Assembly: GCA_021307315.1 (NCBI GenBank)
Contig: JAJSPD010000066.1
Location: 186,001-250,000, forward strand
From: Bisporella sp. PMI_857
Lineage: Eukaryota > Ascomycota > Leotiomycetes > Helotiales > Helotiaceae
DNA length: 64,000 nucleotides
Direction: 5' to 3'
The position numbers and the translations under genes are program-made. How positions within the stretch are numbered: position 1 is the first letter of the stretch; each line of letters opens with the position of its first letter. Shown here one piece after another: positions 10,012 to 19,793 of the stretch. The notes beneath the pieces are model-generated. The model did no database searches. It saw only the letters and a program-made list of their open reading frames with translations, and was not told where the DNA came from.

Positions 10012-10684
10012 ATGTCTGCCCCGCGTTCCGCCTCCGTCTCGGCTTCGGCCACCTCCGTCTGCCTTCGCTGCGCGAAGATTGCGGGCTCCGAGCCCGAAGT
10101 CTGCTGCTCCTTCGATAAAAAGAGCAGCATCAAGTGCTCTCGCTGCCGCGGCCTTAAGGCCAAATGTCTCCCCGTAAGTACTTTGTAGCTTCGATACCCT
10201 TTCGATCTAACTCCGGCTAGCTGCCGGCTGCCCTCCGTCGCCGTGGTAGTCGCCTCGCCCGCTGGTCGCGCCTCCTTCGGGAGCGTCCCGGCTCCGACGA
10301 CCGCACGAAGCGCCTCCGTGGGGCCATCGCCCGGGTCTCTTCGGAGATCAAAGATCGTTCGGAAGCCCTGTCTCGCCAACAGGCCCACCCCAAGGGAGTG
10401 GAGGCGGTCTCCTTGGCCCTCCTCACGGAGGCCAGGAAGACCAATTCCCTCCTGCGGGAGTTGGTTATATTGCAGCGGGTGGCGGTAAGTAATCGAACTC
10501 CCTTCGACTCGTAGCCGATCTAATTAGCTAGGCCGGCATCAACGAGGACGAGGACGAGGATGAGGACGATGAGGATGACGATGAGGAGGAGTTTGCCTCC
10601 GAGGAGGAAGGGGGAGGAGGAGAGGGGGTGGTGGAGGAGGTGGTGGCGGATGCTTTGGCGGCGGGTGGTCTTCTGGACGTTTAG
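10012..10684 (+). CDS. Opposite-strand accessory gene of the chromovirus, cysteine-cluster protein, 192 aa
   Basis: Three exons (10012-10173, 10221-10484, 10532-10684) are joined by two 47-bp introns with GTAAGT donors and CTAG acceptors and give 192 residues. The frame closes at TAG 10682, 67 bp from the pol stop on the other strand. The N-terminus has a cysteine array: C17-x2-C20, C31-C32, C42-x2-C45-x6-C52, with CSRCRGLKAKC close to the second half of a fungal Zn2Cys6 cluster but with a longer first loop. The middle is arginine-rich and likely helical. The C-terminus is an acidic tail (NEDEDEDEDDEDDDEEE near residues 146-162). A DNA- or RNA-binding regulator with an acidic tail is plausible but unproven. 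I do not recognise a named family. Confidence 0.75.
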
Positions 10685-10751
10685 CTTCGCCTTCGGGCAC
10701 CCATCGTTTCGCCCCCGGGCCTTTGCCGTTTTGCCTTCGGGCATGAATTGA

Positions 10752-13700
10752 CTACTTTGCTCCTTTCCATTTCCTTTTCCTCGACCCTCTTGCTATCTCA
10801 AACGTAGTTCCTCGGTGATACTCCTGTACTACTTCGCCGGCGCTTCGAAGGTTCTTCGCGGGCTCCCATGAGTCTTCCGCAGGAGAATACCCTTTCCAGC
10901 GTACTAAATACTCCATTCCCCTTTTTGTAGTTCGGTGGGCTTGAATAGCCTTCACCTCGTACTCTTCTTCTCCCTGTACTAGAATCGGCGCCGGTTCTTC
11001 GACGGCTCCTTCACGTCCATGCCACGGCTCTAATAAAGATACATGGAACACATTGTGGATCTTGTAGGATGGCGGTAGCTCTAGCTTGTAGGCTTGCCCG
11101 TGATCCCCTATGACTTCTAAAACTTTGAATGGCCCTAGATATTTGTCTGCCAGCTTGCGGCTAGGCCTAAGTTGTCGAATATTCTTCGAGGCCAGCATTA
11201 CTTTCTCTTTCGCGCGGAAACGGGTTGGCTTGTGTTTTGCGTCGTAGTACTTCCTGTGCTCTTCGTGGGCTTTTCGGAGGTTACTCGAAAGCTTCTCTCG
11301 CTCTTCCACTAAAAGTTTGATCCTTTCTTCAGCTGCCGGCACCTTTCCTTCGGGAACGTCGTCCCCGACGTTCAAGCCCAGCTCAGGATCGAAGCCGTAA
11401 AGTAGTCTAAACGGAGTACTACCGGTGCTTGCATGGACAGAGTTGTTGTATGTGAATTCCGCTAAAGCCAGTTTCGAGACCCAGTCATCTTGTCTGTAAT
11501 TGCAATACGTTCTCAAATAGAATTCCAGAGTTTGATTTTGCCGTTCCGTCTGGCCGTCCGTCTGCGGATGGAAAGCGGTGGAGAGTCGGCGGCGGATCTT
11601 AAGGTAATACATGAAGTCTCCCCAGAATTTGCTTGTAAAGACAGATCCTCTGTCTGTAGTGATTCCTTTTGGGGATCCGAAATCCTTATAGATGTGGTTC
11701 ATAAACAGTTCCGCAAGCTCATGAGCTTGAATACTCTTCCGTACAGCTATATAGCGTGCTAGTTTGGTGTATCTATCAACTATAACTAGTATAGAGTCAT
11801 ATATTTGGTTGTGCCTTTTGCTGGGCGGTAAATCTGTAATAAAATCCATAGTTATCTCTTCCCATGGTTTCAAGGGAATAGGGATCGGGGCCAACTCGCC
11901 GTAGGTTCGGTGCTTTCTCGGTTTGCCTCTCTGGCATTCCGTGCACGTCTTGACATGTTTCTTGACATCATCTTTCAAGCCTGGCCAATAGTACTTTCGG
12001 CCTATCAGCTCGCGCGTTTTACGCACGCCAAAGTGGCCGGCAAGCTCCTCATCATGATGCACGTGAATTATCTCCGCGCGTATTGATCTCTCGTCAGGGA
12101 CGTATACAGCTCCCTTATGACGGAGTAGGCCATCCTCGTGGCCTATGCTCCATGGCTTCTTCGCCCCGGTTCGGCTCCGCTTCGTAGTCTCCTCGGTGAT
12201 CTTTCGGACTGAGAAGGGATCAGTCTTCTGCAGTTCCGTCAGAACGTCCCGAATCGGCTTCGTCACTTCACCATATACCGTTTCGGTCGATAACGACATA
12301 ATCGCTACCTTCCGTGGCACGCGCTGTTTGCAACCAGCTATGCCAGCAGCAGGCTTAAATCCAACTCCTCGGATTACGCCGCAGTACTCTCTGGCCCATG
12401 ACTTTGTCATGTTTGTCTCTAGCCCCGGCATCTCGCCGGTTCGGGGGCGCCTACCCCCCGGGGTGGACGCGACTTCACACGAGCGCGCCCAGCTCGTGCC
12501 ACCTGGAAGCACACCTCCCAGATGGTCCTTTAGGGCATGAAACAACCCTGCCACACGCAGTTTGTCATACAAGGTCGGGAGAGACGTTTCTGCCTCTTCT
12601 CCGCCTCGCCCCCGATTCGGCGTCGACTCCCTATAGTCCGGCCTCCGTGAAGGTCCGTCTGCGGGATTAGTCTTGCCTGGTCTAAACTCAATCACAAAAT
12701 CAAACTCGCCCAAGCCTTCGGCCCATCTCGCCTGGCGGCCTGTAAGCTTCCTCTTTGTCATGAAATATTTCAAATTGTTATGGTCGGTGCGGACCGTAAC
12801 GGTATCGGCACTGCCTCGAAGGTATTGCCCCCATTGTCGGAAAGCATAAACTATGGCCATCAATTCTATGTCGTGAGTGTCATATCGAGACTCAACAGGA
12901 GTAAGCTTCTTTGAGTAGAAAGCGATAGGGTGCCATCTAGCTTCCTTCCCCTCTCCGAACAGCTGCGAGAGGATCCCGGCTATGGCCCATTTGGAGCCGT
13001 CTGTTTCCACCTTGATTCTACGTTGCGGATCAAAATGTCTGAGCAGAGGTGTTTCCCGGAATCTTGATTTCAGGACCTCAAAGCTCGCCAGCGCCTCAGG
13101 CCCCATTCGAAAGGGAGCCGTAGGCTCCTTCATTTTCTTGAGAAGGTCTGTCAGCGGCACACAGACGCGGGCGTATTCCCTGATAAATCGCCTGTAAAAG
13201 TTGGTGAACCCCAAAAACACCTGGATATCCCTATAGCAAGTAGGCACAGGCCATTCCTTTACGGTTTCCACGCGAGAAGGATCCATTTCTATGCCTTTAG
13301 GCCCTACAATAAAGCCTAGAAACTCAACAGTATCCGTATTGAAGCGGCACTTAGAAAGGTTTGCGTATAGCTTGTACTTCCGTAGCCTTTCGAGAACCTC
13401 ATGAACCGCTTTCGTATGGTCTTCGATTCTCTCCGAGAAAATAAGTATGTCATCAAGGTAAACCACACAAATCACATCGACAAGGCCGACTAGAGCTTGG
13501 TTGATGTAGGCTTGGAACGTAGCTGGAGCGTTCGAGAGCCCAAAAGGAAGAACCAGGTACTCGAAGTGGCCGTATCGGGTACGAAACGCCGTCTTCCACT
13601 CATCGCCTTCCTTGATGCGTATTCTGTGGTAGGCATTAGTAAGATCTATCTTCGTGAATCGTTTTGAGCGACGAAGCCTATCTAACGTTTCACTGATCAG

Positions 13701-14495
13701 AGGCAATGGCGTTCTATCCTTGATCGTGACTCTATTCAATCCTCTGTAGTCCACGCATAGCCTAAGAGAACCGTCCTTCTTGGGTACGAATAGGATCGGC
13801 GCTCCTGCAGGGCTAGTGGATCGGCGGATCCATCCTTTTGATAAGGAGGATTCGAGATATTCCCTCAATACTGTCAATTCATTCTCTGAAAACGGGTAGA
13901 CGGGGCCCCATGGGGGTACCGCCCCCGGCTCGAGGTTGATTCGATGCTCCATCGGGTGGTGCTTAGGCAGAATGCCTGCGGCCGCGTCATTGAACATATC
14001 CGCGTAGCTTGTGTGCTCAAGTGGGAGCAATACTGGGCCTTCTTCTACTCGTCGTAGGACCAAGCAATAGATTACCTGGCCCTTGCTAGCTTTGCGAAAG
14101 TTTTTGACGCTGAGCACCCTAATCTGGGATATCTCGAGGGGGTATCGCCAGCTTCCCGTAGAGAAACGTATAACTGGGTCAATCTGCTGCAGCCAAGGAA
14201 ACCCTAATATGAGGGAAACGTCTGGTATGTCAAAGTCGCACGCCACGAAGTCGTGTCGGTGGGGTTTCGTGGTGCCTTCGGAATCAGTGACAACAAGCCC
14301 GATATTGCTAATCCCGTAAGTAACAACCTCTTTCCCTTCTACTGTAGCCAGTTGGAACTGGGCGTCTTTCGACTCCCAATTATGCCGTATAGCCAAGGAC
14401 TGTTTTACACAGCTTTGTTCCGCGCCGCTGTCGATAAGCGCCTGTACCTCCTCCGTTCCTCCTTCGGCACTAGATACACGTACTGAAATAACCAT
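10752..14495 (-). CDS. Chromovirus pol: protease, RT, RNase H, integrase, chromodomain (1247 aa)
   Basis: A single open frame. Domains in order: aspartic protease with IDSGA (D22); reverse transcriptase about 230-400 with YLDD at 346-349; RNase H about 490-620 (D498, E544, D571); an HHCC zinc finger ending CTEC at 851-854; integrase core with D884, D948 and E984; and a chromodomain about 1178-1228 (YLVRWKGYSPAEDSWEP). The chromodomain directs insertion to marked chromatin in this clade. All catalytic residues are present. The pol frame is also open upstream of its ATG and overlaps the gag stop, being shifted -1 relative to gag, so a frameshift product is possible. Confidence 0.93.
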   Translation of the reverse strand: MVISVRVSSAEGGTEEVQALIDSGAEQSCVKQSLAIRHNWESKDAQFQLATVEGKEVVTYGISNIGLVVTDSEGTTKPHRHDFVACDFDIPDVSLILGFPWLQQIDPVIRFSTGSWRYPLEISQIRVLSVKNFRKASKGQVIYCLVLRRVEEGPVLLPLEHTSYADMFNDAAAGILPKHHPMEHRINLEPGAVPPWGPVYPFSENELTVLREYLESSLSKGWIRRSTSPAGAPILFVPKKDGSLRLCVDYRGLNRVTIKDRTPLPLISETLDRLRRSKRFTKIDLTNAYHRIRIKEGDEWKTAFRTRYGHFEYLVLPFGLSNAPATFQAYINQALVGLVDVICVVYLDDILIFSERIEDHTKAVHEVLERLRKYKLYANLSKCRFNTDTVEFLGFIVGPKGIEMDPSRVETVKEWPVPTCYRDIQVFLGFTNFYRRFIREYARVCVPLTDLLKKMKEPTAPFRMGPEALASFEVLKSRFRETPLLRHFDPQRRIKVETDGSKWAIAGILSQLFGEGKEARWHPIAFYSKKLTPVESRYDTHDIELMAIVYAFRQWGQYLRGSADTVTVRTDHNNLKYFMTKRKLTGRQARWAEGLGEFDFVIEFRPGKTNPADGPSRRPDYRESTPNRGRGGEEAETSLPTLYDKLRVAGLFHALKDHLGGVLPGGTSWARSCEVASTPGGRRPRTGEMPGLETNMTKSWAREYCGVIRGVGFKPAAGIAGCKQRVPRKVAIMSLSTETVYGEVTKPIRDVLTELQKTDPFSVRKITEETTKRSRTGAKKPWSIGHEDGLLRHKGAVYVPDERSIRAEIIHVHHDEELAGHFGVRKTRELIGRKYYWPGLKDDVKKHVKTCTECQRGKPRKHRTYGELAPIPIPLKPWEEITMDFITDLPPSKRHNQIYDSILVIVDRYTKLARYIAVRKSIQAHELAELFMNHIYKDFGSPKGITTDRGSVFTSKFWGDFMYYLKIRRRLSTAFHPQTDGQTERQNQTLEFYLRTYCNYRQDDWVSKLALAEFTYNNSVHASTGSTPFRLLYGFDPELGLNVGDDVPEGKVPAAEERIKLLVEEREKLSSNLRKAHEEHRKYYDAKHKPTRFRAKEKVMLASKNIRQLRPSRKLADKYLGPFKVLEVIGDHGQAYKLELPPSYKIHNVFHVSLLEPWHGREGAVEEPAPILVQGEEEYEVKAIQAHRTTKRGMEYLVRWKGYSPAEDSWEPAKNLRSAGEVVQEYHRGTTFEIARGSRKRKWKGAK

Positions 14496-14542
14496 CCGCC
14501 TTCTTTCTGCGTTTTCGCCCGTCCTTCCTGGCAGAGAGGATA

Positions 14543-15907
14543 TTAAGAACGGGCTCCTCCGTTTCCCTGCCTAGGCTCTGGGCAATTGGTGGAAATGTGA
14601 CCTTTCTTTTTGCAATTGTAGCACTCTATATTGGGGCATTTAGAGGATAGATGACCCTCTTCACTGCACCGATAGCATCGAATAGTGCCACGTCTACCCC
14701 CTGTGCCGGTACCGATAGGGGTGCGATTCGCTTCACTCAAAGTGCCCTTTGTGTTTCCCTGAGTATTTCCTGCTGCAGGGCGTTGAGCCGGTGTTTCTGA
14801 TTCGGCCGTAGACGCAGGAGCATCGGCACCTCTCCGCGGGTTCCTCGTGGCTCCTTTACTTGAGCTACTGGAGTTGCTAATGATTTTCTCTGCGCTCTCT
14901 ATCCTTCGGGCCAAAGATATCAGCGCTTTCCGGCTCTTAGGGAGATCCCCATAGCGCAATATGCTTGCTTTCAGGTCATCCTTGAGCTTTCCGAATAGCG
15001 TACGTTGACGGTGCGCATCATCCACGATTCCCAGCTCCCTTTCGAGCGTTTCCAGGTGTATTGCAAAAGCTTCTACCGACTGGTTTTCCCGCTGCTTGGC
15101 GTTCTCCAGCTTACTGGCTGTATCTAGTTCCCGATTGTCCTTATCTGTAAGCAAATCATAGAGGAAAGCTACAAACTCTTCCCATGTGGTATTGCCGACC
15201 CCTACCTCCGACTCGTAGCCGTTCCACTTCCGTTCCGTCATCATATCGAAAGCGGGGATACAATGGTCTATCTTCCGCGTGTCATTAGGGAAGTAGTAAT
15301 CTCCGTCTGCCCTGAAACAGCGTTCCGCAGCTGAAACAAAAGACTGTACCTCTAATAGGGTCTTCCCCTTGAAATCAGGTAGATCCTTGGGTTTCAGTAC
15401 CGGTTGCTGAAAGAATGGCTGGCGCTCAGGCCTGCTCTCAAACTCTGTTCTGTTCGGAAGCGTTTCACCGGTGTGCCGGCGGCGTTTCGCCCTAGTTTCC
15501 TCTTCGGCCAGTTCCTGGTTTTCCTCAAGGTCATCCAGGCTACGCAACTGCTCCTCCAAGATCCTCCGCTGTTTCCTGACTTTCTCAAGTTCTCTAGCAG
15601 CGTTGCTTGACTTCGTAAGTCTTTGCTTTTTGCGTTGCTCCGCCTGACGTATCTCCCTTTGGAGCTCTGCCACAACAGATAGCTCGCGGGCCAACGTATC
15701 CTGTGTGTCCATGACAGCGTCGTCTCTTTGCCGTTCCTGAAGCGTTTCGTCTTCGATTTCTTCCGAGTGTTGACTTCTTTCTGAATCTCTGCGCACACGA
15801 GTTGTACCAGGTGGGTCAGGACTCAGGTTCTCTGTAGAAGACCGAGTAATAGGTCGACGAGCTGTAGAAGCAGATCCAGCTGCTTTTTCTTTCCCTTTCG
15901 ATACCAT
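14543..15907 (-). CDS. Chromovirus gag, 454 aa
   Basis: The frame starts at ATG 15907, 66 bp inside the 5' LTR. A charged coiled-coil-like N-terminal part (many E, R and Q around residues 40-140) precedes the capsid-like core. The C-terminus has two CCHC knuckles, CYRCSEEGHLSSKC and CYNCKKKGHISTNC, which bind the RNA genome. The stop at 14543 lies 47 bp before the pol ATG. The frame is intact. Confidence 0.9.
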   Translation of the reverse strand: MVSKGKEKAAGSASTARRPITRSSTENLSPDPPGTTRVRRDSERSQHSEEIEDETLQERQRDDAVMDTQDTLARELSVVAELQREIRQAEQRKKQRLTKSSNAARELEKVRKQRRILEEQLRSLDDLEENQELAEEETRAKRRRHTGETLPNRTEFESRPERQPFFQQPVLKPKDLPDFKGKTLLEVQSFVSAAERCFRADGDYYFPNDTRKIDHCIPAFDMMTERKWNGYESEVGVGNTTWEEFVAFLYDLLTDKDNRELDTASKLENAKQRENQSVEAFAIHLETLERELGIVDDAHRQRTLFGKLKDDLKASILRYGDLPKSRKALISLARRIESAEKIISNSSSSSKGATRNPRRGADAPASTAESETPAQRPAAGNTQGNTKGTLSEANRTPIGTGTGGRRGTIRCYRCSEEGHLSSKCPNIECYNCKKKGHISTNCPEPRQGNGGARS

Positions 15908-15961
15908 AGCGTTCTGGGTGCGATACTCTTCTGACTCGTGCCGAACTACACCTCATGAAAG

Positions 15962-15970
15962 AGAGATTAG
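15962..15970 (-). promoter_or_regulatory. Putative self-primer binding site of the chromovirus
   Basis: On the minus strand this reads CTAATCTCT, two bases after the 5' LTR, where a primer binding site is expected. It does not begin with TGG as tRNA 3'-end sites do. It is complementary over 9 bases to AGAGATTAG at the predicted 5' end of the element's own RNA. This is the arrangement of Tf1-like self-priming; the function is inferred. Confidence 0.55.
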
Positions 15971-15972
15971 AA

Positions 15973-16176
15973 TGTAAGGTGCTGGAGTAGGGTGGCACAA
16001 GTCAACTGCAATTGATACGAAGACTAATCTCTACCTTCTCTACGACGTCCCGAGTCCCCTACTTATACCCTCCGAACCCCTGGCGGCTCCCTACGTGCCC
16101 ATACATGCCAAGCCTCAGTGCCTTTACCGAGCCCCCCCTCAGTGCCCCTTAGCACGTGACATCCTGGCGCCTGACA
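15973..16176 (-). repeat. Chromovirus 5' LTR with TATA box and predicted RNA start
   Basis: On the minus strand TATAAG (plus 16062-16067) is followed about 35 nt later by AGAGATTAG (plus 16024-16032), a likely RNA start region. That 9-mer is complementary to the sequence just downstream of the LTR. Confidence 0.85.
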
Positions 16177-19100
16177 TTTCTGAACTTCGAGCAGCCATTC
16201 TCTAGGCGCTTGCTTCAGACCATATAGCGACTTGACTAATAGTAAGCACTTCCCCTTCAAGTTGGTATTGGAGTGAAGAAGTTGAAAGAACTCAGGTATT
16301 TCCATATAGATTTCTTCTTTCAGCGAAGGATTCAAAAATGCCGTGTCGACATCTAGCTGATCTATTTCTAGATCTTCTTCTGCGGCTTTGGCCAGCAACG
16401 CCCTTAGCGTATTGTATCGCAGTACCGATGCGAATGTGTCGAAATAGTCAATTCCGTAGGTTTGCTCGTAGCCCTTGACTACGAGGCGCGCTTTGCGTCT
16501 TGCCAGATCACCTCTGTAATCGAATTTGTTCCTGAGTACCCATTTGCTCTTGATAACCTTTCTCCCGCTTTTAGGAGACTCTACTATCTTGTACGTGCCA
16601 GTACTTTTCAACGATTGTAGTTCTGAGCATATAGCTTCATGCCATGCAGGAGCGTCCTCTTGCAAAGCTTGCTCGACAGTAATAAGCTCGAATGGAGCGG
16701 CAGGAACACCTACTGTAGCTCCCTTTTCTAGCTGTACAGGTTTCTCCACTGTTACTAACTGTACAATAGCGTCGGGGAACACAGTCTTGCGCGGTATTCT
16801 CCCAGCTCTCGTTCTGTATTCTGGAACATCTATACTGCTGCTAACTGTATCGCTGGGCAAGCCCGTAGCTCTGCCTTGTGGGCCTAAAGCTCCACTAGAT
16901 GAGTCTGTTACTCCATCTACAGCGTTCGTTGTGTTCGGCAGATTGAAAGTAGTAGTAGAAGGGAGAGCCTGACGCTCGATCATTGGTTCAGTACTGCCCG
17001 AAGGTTGCTTGCTAGCTAGTACACTGCCTTTCGCAGGAGCTTGTATTATGGGGAGCCTTCGCTCGTTCTCTCGACCTAGCTGTTCTTCTGTTAGCTTAGG
17101 GAGGATATTCTCACTGAACTTAACATCGGCTGATATTATTTCTTTTCTGGTCTTTAGGTCAAGCAGCCTCCACAGCCTGTTGCCTTTCATGCCTATAAAT
17201 ATGAATTCGCCCTGTCTCAGTTTAGGGTCGAACGTTGAGGATTGTACTCCATGTGTTGCTTTAGGGAGTGCTTTGCAGCCGTACACCCTCAGTGCCTGTA
17301 AGTCGGGCTTTTGGCCTTTGAATGCCTGATGTGGAATCTCTGTTTCGTATTCTCCGTAGGGTAACGCTGTCGTAGGTAGCCTGTTCGTGAGCCATACAGC
17401 GTGCTCTGCTGCATAATCCCAGGCTCTATAGTGGTGCTGTGCATGGTACAAAAGCGAACGTATCATGTTGCCTATTTTGCCCATCATTCTCTCTACTACG
17501 CCATTGAGAGAGTGCTTGTATGGTGGAGAAGGCTCGAGCTGTATTCCAAGCTCTTTACAATGCTCCTGGAACATAGCACCGAATTCCCCTGTTCCGTTGT
17601 CACACCGTACGTAAACAACTTTTTCCTTTGATTCCAGTTGTATTTCATTCAGCAGTTGCTTGAATGCCGGTACAGCTTCATTTGCTGACTTGTTCTTCAG
17701 AAAAGTTATCCAACAGTGGCGTGTAGCGTCATCGACGACTAGAAGGTAGTATCTGTATCCACGGAAGCTCATGGCTTTGATTCCTGATATATCCGCGTGG
17801 ATTCTCCTGGCTTTGACTTGCTGACGATTATCAGTGGTCTTGTTGAACGATTCCTTCATACGACCTGCTAAGCATCCTTCGCATGCTGTTTCTCCTACTA
17901 CAGGCGTGCCACGTTTCGTACCTGATACGCCTTCGGCACATGCTTCAAGCTTTTCGACGTATTTGTGGTGAGCATGGCCCATGCGGTAGTGCCATAGCTC
18001 TCTTGTGTTTGTCGGAAGGTGGGCAGAATTAGATTCATCTTCGATGCTGACTAGGGCTGCTTGCTTAGGCTGTTCTACGTAGTAAAGCCCATCGATGCAC
18101 TCCCCCATGAAGATTGTTCTGCCATTGGTCTCTACGTAGGCTTCTGCTTTTCGGTTTACGAGCCTTACGGTGATGCCTTTTTCATTCAATGCGGACGGTG
18201 ATATTAGCTTTCCTTTAAGCTTAGGAGTGTACCATACGTCCGAAAGCTGTACATGTCCTTTCGTGGATTCTATAGTGACTTGGCCATAACCAATAGCTTC
18301 TACTGCGGAGCCATCAGCAATTTGTACTAGCTTAGGTGTTGGCCAGCGTTTGACTGATTTAAAATCATTGACACTGTTACAGAAGTGCCTTGTTGCTCCA
18401 GAGTCTATCACCCATCCTCGGCCTGGATTAGTGACGTAGATTTGAGGAATGTCACTGTCACACTCAGGATTCTGAACGCAAAGGTAAGTGTGCTCTATTG
18501 AGTTGGCTTGCTCTTCCGTATTTTCAGTTCTTTTAAGCACTTGTTCTCTAGCCCTCTTGTATTCGTAGCATTTGGCCTGAAAATGGCCTTTCTTTTTGCA
18601 GAATCGACATTGATCTTTCCCAATTTTCTCAACAGGTGTTTTCGACGATTCTCTTTCGCTACGATCACCATGATCACTGTGGTGGCCTCTCCTCCGGCTT
18701 CGACTTCCTCTTCCTTTGCCTCTGCCTCGACCTCGGCTTCTGCCTTTGCTTCTACCCCTTGTATCCGATCCTTGTGCGATTGCAGCTGTAGCGGTAGTGG
18801 TAGTGAGCTGTTCTTGAGAGACGTTTTCGTATGACTCGAGCAAAGTAATAGTTGCTACTAAGCGTTCCTCAGGGTCCAACTTGTTCTGCAACGCAAGGAA
18901 TCTAGCTTGTTTCCAATTAGGGTCTTTTGGGAGTGACTGAAGGATTCTGGTTGTAAGTTGGGCATCACTGATTTTGTTTCCTGTTGTATCCAATTTCGTG
19001 CGATATACTTCTAGCTTTTGTACGTAGGTACGCAGATTCTCTGCTTTCGGATCCCACTTCTCGTTCTGAAATTGCTCTAAGAGATTATCTTGATATTGTA

Positions 19101-19494
19101 GGTCATCGGCTCGATTGTCCTTCTTTAATTCTTCCCACATGCCATGCGGATCCCCAGCTAGAACGAACGGCTTAATTCGATTCATGTACGAAGGGCCGAC
19201 AGAGCTGTTGATTAATTGAATGGCTTTGTATAGGCGGTCCTGGTAGTTCTCATAGAGAGCTCTGCTTGCCGGTAAAGGTTCAGCTTCTTCTCCTTCAACT
19301 ATTCTCCAGGCTCTTGCGACGATCAGTGCCGTCATGCATGATTGTTCCCATTCAGGGTACGTATTCCCCTCGAGAATACGGATTCTGCCATACTTTGAAG
19401 TATAATACTCTGTGTTGCTGGAAGCGTCGGCAGGGGTTGATTTTGTTGCGGAAGACATGTTGGTCGTTGTATGTAGTGCGCTGGCCGGGCTCAT
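16177..19494 (-). CDS. Copia gag-pol polyprotein, truncated in RT (about 1106 aa of copia)
   Basis: One frame from ATG 19494. It holds gag, then a CCHC knuckle at residues 296-309 (CRFCKKKGHFQAKC), protease with IDSGA (D364), the integrase zinc part, the integrase core with D568, D632 and E668, and the start of copia-type RT (KSKWVLRNKFDYRGD, then LYGLKQAPREW). It ends before the YVDD site. The open frame continues to 16063, but its last 37 residues are read from the chromovirus LTR. The first ATG lies inside the primer site, so the next in-frame ATG (residue 13, MSSATKST) is a likely start. It is broken as an element. Confidence 0.85.
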
Positions 19495-19498
19495 AACC
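19487..19498 (-). promoter_or_regulatory. Copia primer site matching the initiator tRNA-Met anticodon arm
   Basis: On the minus strand GGTTATGAGCCC directly follows the LTR. It is complementary to GGGCTCATAACC, the anticodon stem-loop of eukaryotic initiator tRNA-Met. Drosophila copia and Candida Tca2-type elements use such half-tRNA primers. The assignment is by sequence match only. Confidence 0.6.
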
Positions 19499-19682
19499 TG
19501 ACAGAAATAGGGTGTATTAGCCAGGGAATGGATGAGAGGATCAGTGAAGATATCACAGCGATTGTATTCAGGCTTGTTAGGAGTGTTGCAGATGATGATT
19601 ATCTACAGTTCTCAGCCGTAAATATATACGTGGCAGGTATGCCCTAGCTCCTTGGCCTACTTACGTAAGCCGATTCCTGACA
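19499..19682 (-). repeat. Copia 5' LTR (184 bp)
   Basis: It begins TGTCAGGAATCGG and ends TTTCTGTCA on the minus strand. It matches the solo LTR 37653-37826 closely at both ends and through much of the body. Confidence 0.82.
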
Positions 19683-19793
19683 ACTGGCATTGACTTTTTA
19701 GCATCGCGATAAAACTCGGAAATCCATATCTAATAGTTCCATGAGTTTAAAAAGGGAAAAGAGCTTAATGGTGGTGTCGCGGGTCGAAGGGTC

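Larger units (their letters stand above)
9447..16176 (-). mobile_element. Full-length chromovirus-type Ty3/gypsy retrotransposon, 6.73 kb
   Basis: LTRs of 201 bp (9447-9647) and 204 bp (15973-16176) run TGTCAGG...CCTTACA on the minus strand and enclose gag, then pol with a C-terminal chromodomain. The purine tract AGAGAGGGGGGCAA (plus 9648-9661) abuts the 3' LTR. Both ORFs are open from end to end, so the element may be active or recently so. The two LTRs differ at a number of positions. The flanking 5-mers (GAATT left, TTTCT right) do not match, and the right flank is the middle of a copia polymerase, so one or both ends were probably rearranged. An opposite-strand spliced gene lies between pol and the 3' LTR. 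Confidence 0.9.
16177..19682 (-). mobile_element. Ty1/copia element, 3' part missing
   Basis: It contains a 5' LTR at 19499-19682, a primer site and a gag-pol frame that stops matching copia inside reverse transcriptase exactly at the chromovirus LTR (16176/16177). The rest of RT, RNase H and the 3' LTR are not found on the other side of the chromovirus. A solo LTR of the same family lies at 37653-37826. Confidence 0.85.

Noticed and set aside
9906..10444. Minus-strand frames of 160 and 75 codons between pol and the 3' LTR
   Set aside because: They are mirror images of the spliced plus-strand gene (low-complexity V and R runs from the CACCAT and CTACTAC repeats) and have no motif.
16063..16176. 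Last 37 codons of the copia frame
   Set aside because: They are read from the chromovirus LTR and do not belong to copia.
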